Shown here: positions 1-5,168 of the stretch, one piece after another | Layout: each line of letters starts with the position of its first letter | Position numbering within the stretch: position 1 is the first letter of the stretch | Source of the DNA: Candidatus Poseidoniaceae archaeon | GTDB taxonomy: Archaea > Thermoplasmatota > Poseidoniia > Poseidoniales > Poseidoniaceae | DNA length: 5,168 bases | NCBI GenBank assembly: GCA_022425585.1 | Contig: JAKMFF010000034.1 | Coordinates: 1 to 5,168, forward strand | Direction of reading: 5' to 3' | Notes under the pieces: model-generated | Database searches by the model: none | The model's input: the letters and a program-made list of their open reading frames with translations, nothing else | What the model was told of the DNA's origin: nothing | Position numbers and translations under genes: made by a program

Positions 1-2067
1 GAATTACTGTTTACTACTTGGAACCAATCTGCTGAAACTTGGACGTTAAATCCACTGGTTCCCGGTGATGGGATGTTTGACTCAGATGAAGACGGTTTAA
101 TTGACTTACAAGAATTTGCCCTAGTAACCTCAAATCCAGATAATGGAATTGAACACCCTTCTGATGCACCTCTGTTGCACATTGATGGAGATTTACTACA
201 GCCTACCGAAAAGGCTCAAAGAATGTTCAATATATTAATCTCAAAAGAAACTCGAGGGAAGCGATTGCTAGATGATTTTAACGATTGGCAAAATGGTGAA
301 CCAGCAAATAATTTCATTTCCATTCTAATGGGTATAACAGACCCAACTAATCCAGATACTGATGGAGATGGTATGTATGACGGATTTGAATATTGGTTTG
401 CGGAATGGGATTTAGAAGGTAATTTATGGAGCATTAATCCCCTCATAGATGGGGATGTGTTGCTAGATACTGATGGAGACAGTTTTGATTGTGATGGTGA
501 CGGCAACATTTCATTAGACGAACGATTTTCCAATCTCAGAGAATGGGAATCTAGAACATGGGGTAAATACTCTGAAAGAAATACAATTCCGCAAGAAGTT
601 GGAATTTTGAGTTTTGGTGATGATGCTATCAATGCCTACAAAGAAGAAATGGGTTATACCTATTTTGAAGCTAGAGCAGCATTGTATAATGACTTCATTT
701 CAAAGAGTCCAGACAGTGCGGATAGGATGTTGAAAATCAACTCATATGATCCTAATAACTTTAATCGCACACTAGTGGGTGTTGCCGATCCAACAAGTAG
801 TGATTCAGACGGTGATTCTATTCCAGATGGTTGGGAATATTGTTACGCAATTTATGGTATGCCTGATGTTTCAACCGAAGACCACTGGGCGGCAAATCCG
901 GTCAACCCGCATGATGTCAATTACGATGGAGATAGTGATGGTTGGTATGATAGAAATGCCTTCGACATCCCGGCACAACAAGGTGAATGGGATGAACGAA
1001 CATTTACTGGAAGTGGTGTGATAATCCAACCAGGTCCAGGCTCTCTGCCGTTCACTAATCTAATGGAATGGAACAATAATACACGGCCAGATTTGAATGA
1101 TACAGATGGTGATTCAATAATCTATAATACACAAACATCGAATGGATTAGTAATCTCTCATGAAATTGATTACAACCTCAGTGATGGTCGAGAAGTATTC
1201 AAGTACGGTATTAATCCAAACGACAATGATACTGATGGAGATATGTTACCAGATTGGTATGAATACAAGATGGCTTGGAATGAATCAAACGATAATTTTT
1301 CTTCACTCTTACAAATCAAAGTTATCTGGATTGATTCTTTAACCGGTGGAGACTGTGATACTAATACGATCTCTTGTTTACCGCTTTCACTAAATGGAGA
1401 CAAACTGTCTCGTCCCGACTTAGAATTAACTTGGTTTACTTTGAATCCTGCAGATCCTGTGGACGCTAACTATGACCCTGACAATGATGGTAATTATGAC
1501 TGTTCTGGCGCAGGATGTAGTTATGAGCCTTATACTAATTTTCAAGAATTTTTTACATTAACGAACGTTGATTTGACATCACCAAATGCGGTCCGTTTAG
1601 CTCCGTTAGTGTATGAAGGTAATCCTGTTGAGGAATGGTGGCAATTCCGTGGATATTTGCTAGGACTTGGAACTCCATCTGAGGCTAGTACTAATTATTT
1701 GAAGATGGATAAACAATCTTCTAATGATTTTAGATATGTTTTGATTGTTGATGATAACGATGATGATTTCCTTACTCTAAACCCAAGTGATGACCAAACA
1801 TTAGTATCTGGCGCACTTACTGACCAATGGGAGATATACTACACTAATTCACCCCAGACAGCACCTGTTAGAGCCGTCGGTGAACATGAATTTGGATGGT
1901 ATACAGTTGATCTTGACAATGACCACATTGCAGAGGGAACCAGTCCGATTAATTGGGACACTGACGGTGATTGGATTGTGGATTGGTTTGAGGTAAATGA
2001 TGATGAAGAAGATGGGCTACGAGGCGATTCATCTCCACTAAGATATGACTCAAGACAGACTGGTTGA
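1..2067 (+). CDS. Giant secreted protein with thrombospondin type 3-like Ca2+-binding repeats, C-terminal part (5' end outside window)
   Basis: The frame is open from base 1 to the TGA at 2065-2067, giving 688 visible residues. The ATG at 73 is internal, since repeat-like sequence (TWTLNPLVPGDG) precedes it. The protein is strongly acidic and carries many DxDxDG loops of the thrombospondin type 3/EF-hand-like class: DSDEDG at 79, DTDGDG at 355, DTDGDS at 466, DSDGDS at 802, DTDGDS at 1099, DTDGDM at 1228, DPDNDG at 1474 and DTDGDW at 1957. Several are followed by (D)G/W-x-E-Y/V. Such loops bind Ca2+ and stiffen extracellular proteins. Cysteines come in close pairs (DCDTNTISC, DCSGAGC), which fits disulfides outside the cell. 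N-x-S/T sequons are frequent. No enzyme domain is visible, and no C-terminal membrane helix or sorting signal: the chain ends 36 residues after the start of the last DTDGD loop. A surface structural or adhesive role is inferred. The domain class is clear; the exact function is unknown. Confidence 0.85.
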   Translation, partial: ELLFTTWNQSAETWTLNPLVPGDGMFDSDEDGLIDLQEFALVTSNPDNGIEHPSDAPLLHIDGDLLQPTEKAQRMFNILISKETRGKRLLDDFNDWQNGEPANNFISILMGITDPTNPDTDGDGMYDGFEYWFAEWDLEGNLWSINPLIDGDVLLDTDGDSFDCDGDGNISLDERFSNLREWESRTWGKYSERNTIPQEVGILSFGDDAINAYKEEMGYTYFEARAALYNDFISKSPDSADRMLKINSYDPNNFNRTLVGVADPTSSDSDGDSIPDGWEYCYAIYGMPDVSTEDHWAANPVNPHDVNYDGDSDGWYDRNAFDIPAQQGEWDERTFTGSGVIIQPGPGSLPFTNLMEWNNNTRPDLNDTDGDSIIYNTQTSNGLVISHEIDYNLSDGREVFKYGINPNDNDTDGDMLPDWYEYKMAWNESNDNFSSLLQIKVIWIDSLTGGDCDTNTISCLPLSLNGDKLSRPDLELTWFTLNPADPVDANYDPDNDGNYDCSGAGCSYEPYTNFQEFFTLTNVDLTSPNAVRLAPLVYEGNPVEEWWQFRGYLLGLGTPSEASTNYLKMDKQSSNDFRYVLIVDDNDDDFLTLNPSDDQTLVSGALTDQWEIYYTNSPQTAPVRAVGEHEFGWYTVDLDNDHIAEGTSPINWDTDGDWIVDWFEVNDDEEDGLRGDSSPLRYDSRQTG
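79..1995 (+). repeat. Recurring two-part Ca2+-binding module within the giant protein
   Basis: A diverged protein-level repeat recurs about four times. Part A is (T/A)DP-x(2-3)-D(T/S)DGD-x3-D(G/W)-x-E-Y followed by an aromatic stretch. Part B is W-x2-NP-x(4-6)-D, then a second acidic loop (DTDGDS, NYDGDSDGWYD, NYDPDNDGNYD) and an N-(L/F)-x-E-(W/F) end. Part A starts near 340, 784, 1213 and 1939. Part B starts near 40, 430, 883 and 1432. The last copy consists of part A only. Spacers between copies differ in length and sequence, so this is an old, diverged tandem array. A 14-base DNA word, gatactgatggaga, occurs identically at 355, 466 and 1228. Confidence 0.6.
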
Positions 2068-2083
2068 GAAGGCAACTAAAGTT

Positions 2084-2089
2084 GGTGGA
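2084..2089 (+). promoter_or_regulatory. Ribosome-binding site deciding the start of the small helical protein
   Basis: The sequence ggtgga lies three bases before the ATG at 2093 and matches the GGTG core of archaeal Shine-Dalgarno sites. The alternative in-frame ATG at 2045 has nothing comparable upstream and would overlap the preceding gene by 23 bases. The spacing is somewhat short, so the call is moderate. Confidence 0.4.
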
Positions 2090-2092
2090 ATT

Positions 2093-2536
2093 ATGTCAGA
2101 TGATGCCGTAGAGGGTTTGGTGACTCTTCAAGAACGTGTTGTTAATTTGATAAAACAACTTAACATGCCCTTAGTTGAAGTAAGCATAGTTATACAAAAC
2201 ATGCTTTCACCAATGCTTACATCACTAAATGAACATGCATCTAATACCAACAGTGAAATTCCAGATAAGTTAAAACACCAGTGGCCGATTAGAAAGCCAA
2301 TTAATGATGATGTAGCATCTTCGCTAAGTGTCGATAAAATTTTGTCTGTTGTTGATGAAGATAGGATGGATATCTTGATGACTCTAATCAGAGTGACTAT
2401 GGTAGAAACAGAAATGATCCTTACCGACGGTATTTCCGCCCTAAGAATGTGGGAACATTTAGCAAGAAGCCAGTTATCTAACATCACATCGCCAGGTCAA
2501 CTTTTTTCTCCCTTTGAGATTCCAGAAGATTGGTGA
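2093..2536 (+). CDS. Small alpha-helical protein of unknown function
   Basis: This is a 147-residue protein that I do not recognise. It has no signal peptide and no membrane helix. Two segments look helical and amphipathic: residues about 4-48 (ERVVNLIKQLNMPLVEVSIV...) and about 78-128 (DKILSVVDEDRMDILMTLIR...). They are separated by a polar, proline-containing stretch (about 52-72, with QWPIRKPI). The C-terminus is short and aromatic (LFSPFEIPEDW). The composition suggests a cytoplasmic helical-bundle protein or partner-binding subunit; this is inference. The ATG at 2093 is preferred because of the adjacent ggtgga. Starting at 2045 would add 16 residues and overlap the upstream gene. It begins 25 bases after the giant repeat protein on the same strand, so the two are probably cotranscribed, and a T9 tract follows the stop. 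Confidence 0.6.
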   Translation: MSDDAVEGLVTLQERVVNLIKQLNMPLVEVSIVIQNMLSPMLTSLNEHASNTNSEIPDKLKHQWPIRKPINDDVASSLSVDKILSVVDEDRMDILMTLIRVTMVETEMILTDGISALRMWEHLARSQLSNITSPGQLFSPFEIPEDW

Positions 2537-2539
2537 CAA

Positions 2540-2548
2540 TTTTTTTTT
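2540..2548 (+). terminator. Oligo-T terminator after the small helical protein
   Basis: A run of nine T begins four bases after the TGA at 2534-2536, with no hairpin before it. Archaeal RNA polymerase terminates at such tracts on the non-template strand. The next gene starts only 25 bases later, so readthrough is possible. Confidence 0.5.
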
Positions 2549-2572
2549 AACAATGACATTTTGGGCGATTCC

Positions 2573-3358
2573 ATGGCAGGCAAATATTCTATCTCAGTAC
2601 TACTTGTCATGCTCGTGGTTAGTGCTGGTCTTTCTGGTTGCTTTGGTAATGATTCTACATATGTGGAAAAAGGAATACCTGGAGGATTAACCCTTGCTTG
2701 TCTTAGTGATGCCAAATATACCTCTCTGGTTGTAGAGATTGATTATGAAGCTGGTTATATGCCAGAGCAAAGTTCCACAGAGTTGCTAAAAACTCGTCTA
2801 GAACAGGTATGCAATAAGCCACAAGGTGTCGAAATACTTCTTACAGAAACTAATTTTGAGCATGAAGGTCAATGGTCTTCAAGCGATGTAAGAGACAAAA
2901 GCTGGGATAAAAAGTCAGAAGATCCACAAACTGGCTCAACGCTTTATTGGCAAGCAATTTTCCCATCTGGTCAATATGCTAATGACGGTGTTCTCGGCGT
3001 CGCGGTAGATGCATCAACAGTTGCGATTTTTGGTGAAAGTGTTGATGATGCTGAAGGTCCAATTTTCAATCGTCCGTCAGCTGAAGAGATTGAAAATAGC
3101 GTGTTAGTTCATGAATTTGGCCACCTACTTGGACTGGTTAACTTAGTTTATCAATCACCGGTAGACCATGAGGATGAAGAACATAAAGGCCATTCAAATA
3201 ACGAAGACTCAGTAATGTATTGGGCTATCGAGTCAGCCAATATTGGCAACATCATAACAGGTCAACTGCCCGATGATTTTGATGCAGACGACCTCAATGA
3301 TCTTGCGGGTATGTTAAGCGGTGAAATCGAGACCGATAATCAATTGTGGACAAATTGA
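2573..3358 (+). CDS. Secreted lipoprotein zinc metalloprotease (HEFGH...VMYW, metzincin-like)
   Basis: The 261-residue chain opens with a lipoprotein signal: a short basic start (MAGKY), a hydrophobic core (SVLLVMLVV) and a lipobox LSGC with Cys23 as the predicted lipidated residue. The mature protein would be anchored to the outer face of the membrane. The catalytic motif HEFGHLLGL starts at residue 180, giving His180 and His184 as zinc ligands and Glu181 as general base. The usual metzincin third ligand position (HExxHxxGxxH/D) is Asn190. A His-rich loop follows (His199, His204, His207), then SVMYW with a Met-turn-like Met215. Related proteins, as I recall them, share HExGHxLGLVN followed by a His-containing loop and an xMY turn, so the third ligand is probably one of these histidines. 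The substrate is unknown. The ATG at 2573 is chosen over the in-frame TTG at 2561 because it gives a clean signal peptide. Residues about 35-170 show no domain I can name. Confidence 0.8.
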   Translation: MAGKYSISVLLVMLVVSAGLSGCFGNDSTYVEKGIPGGLTLACLSDAKYTSLVVEIDYEAGYMPEQSSTELLKTRLEQVCNKPQGVEILLTETNFEHEGQWSSSDVRDKSWDKKSEDPQTGSTLYWQAIFPSGQYANDGVLGVAVDASTVAIFGESVDDAEGPIFNRPSAEEIENSVLVHEFGHLLGLVNLVYQSPVDHEDEEHKGHSNNEDSVMYWAIESANIGNIITGQLPDDFDADDLNDLAGMLSGEIETDNQLWTN

Positions 3359-3681
3359 TTATTTTTTTCCGCCACAAATCTAGTTGCCTCTCTCCAAGCG
3401 TCAAATATCGAGTAGAACCAGAGAACAAACCACAATACTACTGTCAAAGCCAGCGGAATTTGTAGTAATGTCCAGTCAAAGGCTTTCTGATGCTTTCTAT
3501 TGAAATGTTGCCCGATAAAGAAGAAAGGAACAGCAGCCAAAATGGCAGCAAACAATGGCCGCAATGCTCCCCAAAAACCAACTCCTAACGTCATTTCTTT
3601 CCAAATCTGGCGGAAAATTTTGAGCCCAGTAACACCCTCCTCAGGATTATCTTCAATTTTGACAAATTGAGAATCATTCAT
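3340..3681 (-). CDS. Small two-helix membrane protein, function unknown
   Basis: The protein has 113 residues: a polar, acidic N-terminal tail (about 1-30), a first membrane segment (about 38-58, with FAAILAAVPFFFIG), a short basic loop (FNRKHQKAFDW), a second segment (about 71-92, with TLLQIPLALTVVLWFVLWFY) and a charged C-terminal tail (DAWREATRFVAEKNNQF). The basic loop between the helices suggests both termini face outward if the positive-inside rule applies, but this is a weak call. I do not recognise the family. The ATG at 3681 is bounded by an in-frame TGA nine bases upstream, so the start is secure. The 3' end overlaps the convergent metalloprotease gene by 19 bases. A small hairpin abuts the start codon. 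It is divergent from the peptidase-Nudix gene. Confidence 0.7.
   Translation of the reverse strand: MNDSQFVKIEDNPEEGVTGLKIFRQIWKEMTLGVGFWGALRPLFAAILAAVPFFFIGQHFNRKHQKAFDWTLLQIPLALTVVLWFVLWFYSIFDAWREATRFVAEKNNQFVHN
3362..3368 (+). terminator. Oligo-T terminator after the metalloprotease
   Basis: A T7 tract starts four bases after the metalloprotease stop codon, the same arrangement as after the preceding gene. It lies inside the 3' coding end of the opposite-strand membrane protein, where it reads as GAA AAA AAT. Confidence 0.45.
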
Positions 3682-3699
3682 GGTGGCTCAATTACCACC
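3682..3699 (-). promoter_or_regulatory. Hairpin with SD-like arm directly before the membrane-protein start
   Basis: Read on the minus strand, GGTGGT-AATTGA-GCCACC ends right at the ATG. Five Watson-Crick pairs plus one G-T pair close a six-base loop. The left arm, GGTGGT, resembles an archaeal ribosome site but is 12 bases from the ATG, so the fold could either hide it or bring it closer. The element is short and may be chance. Confidence 0.3.
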
Positions 3700-3774
3700 A
3701 AATGCTAATTGCATGTCAATATAACCCATAAATGAACACGAACAGGTCAAAAGTAAGCACTGATTGGGGGTTTC
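3700..3774. promoter_or_regulatory. Divergent intergenic region, probable promoters for both flanking genes
   Basis: This AT-rich gap lies between two head-to-head genes, so promoters in both directions are expected here. TATA-like candidates are atataa (3719-3724; TTATAT on the minus strand, 37 bases from the membrane-protein ATG) and cataaat (3728-3734, about 41 bases before the peptidase-Nudix ATG). Both distances fit short archaeal leaders. Neither matches a strong TATA/BRE consensus. The gggggt at 3766-3771 is a possible ribosome site for the plus-strand gene. Confidence 0.35.
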
Positions 3775-4794
3775 ATGGGACGAATATTGGTCACAGGATT
3801 CGAACCATTCGGTAAACATAATTCCAATATTTCCAAGGATGTACTGGCAAAAGTACCAGAAATGGTTACCGTCTTTGATCCATGGATAGGCTTGCGAAAT
3901 ACCACCCTCCAAGCTCAACAAATTTATGTTGAAAAAATCATTTTAACGGTAGATCATGATGGCAGTAACGCAATTGCCAAAAGATTAGATGAAGGTGAAA
4001 TATGGGACGCAATAATACATCTTGGTTTGTGTGACTCATGCAATAAAATCAGACTTGAAACCACAGCTAAAAATAACCTCGACATGAGAATTCGCGATAA
4101 TTCTGGGCGCATGGTTAATGATGTTAGTCTGGGTGACCATGATATCCATGCCAATGATTCGGTGATACAACGATTATCTTATCCACCAATCAAACACATT
4201 ACTAAATCAAACGATGCTGGTAGTTTTATTTGCAATGAGACATATTACCAAACCCTGTCTAAGTTAGCAGTTAAAGGTTTAAAAAATCAGATTCCATGTT
4301 GTTTTATCCATTTGCCAAGTGAGCAGTATATCTCTGCAGAAGAATCTCTCGCATCATTATATCAGGTAATTAGTAGGCTTTTTTTCAAACCGGTCATTGA
4401 GGTAGTTGGTGGCTTAATCATCGATAACAAAAAAATGCTGTTAGCCCGTCGTAATGGCTCATCAAAAATGCCTGGTAAATGGGAATTCCCTGGTGGTAAA
4501 GTTGAGGCTAATGAGTCACTTGAAGAGGCAATAACTAGAGAGATAAAAGAGGAGTTTAATTGGGATGTAGTAGACTGTTCAAACTTTGGTAATTGGTATT
4601 TTGAATATGACGAGTTATGTGTTAATTTGCAGATTATGCAACTTGTTTTGGAGTCAAATAATCGTTATAGTAATGATGAAGAATGGACTTCACATGATAG
4701 GATATCATGGTTTGATAGTATCGGAGATATTGAGTTATTGGGCGCAGACAAGGATGCAGCTCTAGAAGTTGTAAGGACTCTCAAATCCAAGTAG
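3775..4794 (+). CDS. Fused pyroglutamyl-peptidase I (peptidase C15) - Nudix hydrolase
   Basis: One 339-residue frame joins two enzymes. Residues 1 to about 205 are peptidase C15, a cytoplasmic cysteine peptidase that removes N-terminal pyroglutamate. The start GRILVTGFEPFG carries the two pocket phenylalanines (Phe9, Phe12). The catalytic residues are Glu95 (in IRLETTAKN), Cys153 (in AGSFICNETYY) and His179 (in CCFIHLPS). The usual NPS after GFEPFG reads NIS. Residues about 208-339 are a MutT/NudG-like Nudix domain: EVVGGLI, LLARR, then WEFPGG leading into the Nudix box at 241-263. The G-x5-E-x7-REIKEE core is intact, but the late Gly is Asn262. Close relatives hydrolyse damaged or unusual nucleoside triphosphates. 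Each half has normal length for its family. An in-frame TAA at 3754 bounds the start. The 3' end overlaps the convergent gene by 14 bases. The specific Nudix substrate cannot be read from the sequence. Confidence 0.88.
   Translation: MGRILVTGFEPFGKHNSNISKDVLAKVPEMVTVFDPWIGLRNTTLQAQQIYVEKIILTVDHDGSNAIAKRLDEGEIWDAIIHLGLCDSCNKIRLETTAKNNLDMRIRDNSGRMVNDVSLGDHDIHANDSVIQRLSYPPIKHITKSNDAGSFICNETYYQTLSKLAVKGLKNQIPCCFIHLPSEQYISAEESLASLYQVISRLFFKPVIEVVGGLIIDNKKMLLARRNGSSKMPGKWEFPGGKVEANESLEEAITREIKEEFNWDVVDCSNFGNWYFEYDELCVNLQIMQLVLESNNRYSNDEEWTSHDRISWFDSIGDIELLGADKDAALEVVRTLKSK
4379..4385 (+). other. T7 homopolymer at the peptidase-Nudix junction
   Basis: Seven T lie in the codons for Leu202-Phe203-Phe204, exactly between the two domains. 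Losing one T would end the peptidase at 209 residues (tail SNRSLR); gaining one T would end it at 208 residues (tail QTGH). Both are ordinary lengths for a free C15 peptidase. The tract resembles the T7 and T9 tracts that follow genes elsewhere in this window. Confidence 0.5.
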
Positions 4795-5168
4795 AAGCTT
4801 CACCGTCTAAATCCATTTGACGTTCATCATTGATTCTTTTTGGTACGGCGTCTCGTCCTTTATGCCAGGTTGCTGCTTCAAGCCAGTCTGCTAGATTCTC
4901 ACCTTTCAGTTCAACATTGATTACTCCACCTAGTGGATTACCTCGTTCTAGATTAAATGCTATTTTATTGGCAATACTTGCTTGCCTTAGTAATTGGAAA
5001 CTAGTTTGATGGTTTTCCATCTTCATACTCATTACATCTAGAGCAGTATCCAAAATGGCTTGTTTGTGAACCATTTGAAGGAAATTATTCAAGGAAATTT
5101 GTTTATTTATCCATTGATAATTATTAGCAACACCAAATATTGGCTCTGTAAAATCATCAGCAGTAAAA
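4781..5168 (-). CDS. Unidentified protein, C-terminal part (5' end outside window)
   Basis: The minus-strand frame ends at the TGA at 4783-4781 and stays open to the window edge, giving 128 visible residues. A TTG at 5092 and an ATG at 5074 are possible internal starts, but the upstream 25 codons (FTADDFTEPIFGVANNYQWI...) read as normal protein, so the real start is probably beyond the window. The visible part has a helical stretch (QMVHKQAILDTALDVMSMKM, then FQLLRQASIANKIAF), a possible beta segment (GGVINVELKG) and a polar tail (DWLEAATWHKGRD... to TWI). There are no membrane segments and no cysteines, and no motif I can assign. It is convergent with the peptidase-Nudix gene and overlaps it by 14 bases; no oligo-T tract follows its stop. 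Confidence 0.6.
   Translation of the reverse strand, partial: FTADDFTEPIFGVANNYQWINKQISLNNFLQMVHKQAILDTALDVMSMKMENHQTSFQLLRQASIANKIAFNLERGNPLGGVINVELKGENLADWLEAATWHKGRDAVPKRINDERQMDLDGEASTWI

Noticed and set aside
216..632. 138-codon open frame on the minus strand inside the giant protein gene
   Set aside because: It is antisense to the DxDxDG-coding region; its Ser/Pro-rich product (SPSVS repeats) is what reversed Asp/Gly codons give. No ribosome site or domain is seen.
2128..2487. 119-codon minus-strand open frame opposite the small helical protein
   Set aside because: Antisense shadow with no recognisable domain or ribosome site; the plus-strand frame fits the gene spacing and has a terminator after it.
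2561..2572. TTG at 2561 as start of the metalloprotease
   Set aside because: It only adds four residues (GDS before the ATG-coded Met) and weakens the signal peptide pattern; ATG 2573 is the better start.
3688..3921. Minus-strand open frame covering the divergent intergenic region and the start of the peptidase gene
   Set aside because: It overlaps the well-supported conserved N-terminus of peptidase C15 and would fill the only plausible promoter region.
4794..4801. Palindrome gaagcttc at the convergent gene ends, considered as a bidirectional terminator
   Set aside because: Four-base arms with no loop and no T tract on either side; expected by chance.
1..5168. CRISPR array, mobile element, tRNA or rRNA, defence system
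   Set aside because: There are no regularly spaced direct repeats, no transposase or integrase motifs, no cloverleaf or rRNA sequence, and no nuclease or toxin genes. The only repeats are the coding calcium loops.

Overview
The window looks like a piece of a marine planktonic archaeal genome, most likely a Poseidoniales (Marine Group II, Thermoplasmatota) or close relative. The basis is indirect. There is a very large acidic extracellular protein full of DxDxDG calcium-binding repeats, a short archaeal/bacterial-type lipoprotein signal, oligo-T terminators without hairpins, GGTG-like ribosome sites, an AT-leaning base composition and very tight packing with overlapping convergent gene ends. 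No rRNA, tRNA or universal marker gene is present, so this placement is an inference.

Layout. Positions 1-2067 (+) are the C-terminal 688 residues of a giant secreted protein built from thrombospondin-type-3-like calcium-binding modules; its start lies before the window. A small helical protein of unknown function follows 25 bases later (2093-2536, +) and ends at a T9 tract. Next comes a secreted lipoprotein zinc metalloprotease with an HEFGH motif and a Met-turn (2573-3358, +). Its tail overlaps, tail to tail, a two-helix membrane protein on the other strand (3340-3681, -). A 93-base divergent intergenic region separates that gene from a fused pyroglutamyl-peptidase I / Nudix hydrolase (3775-4794, +). 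The fusion's tail overlaps an unidentified gene on the minus strand (4781-5168, -), which runs off the right edge.

How they fit together. The left half is a surface-oriented cluster: a Ca2+-stabilised adhesin or surface protein, an unknown small protein and a lipid-anchored protease. Joint function is only suggested by adjacency. The right half is unrelated and cytoplasmic. Its most notable element is the single-chain peptidase C15-Nudix fusion. All three expected C15 catalytic residues are present, the Nudix box is nearly complete, and a T7 tract sits exactly at the domain junction. No mobile element, CRISPR array, RNA gene or defence system is visible, and all non-coding gaps are shorter than 100 bases.
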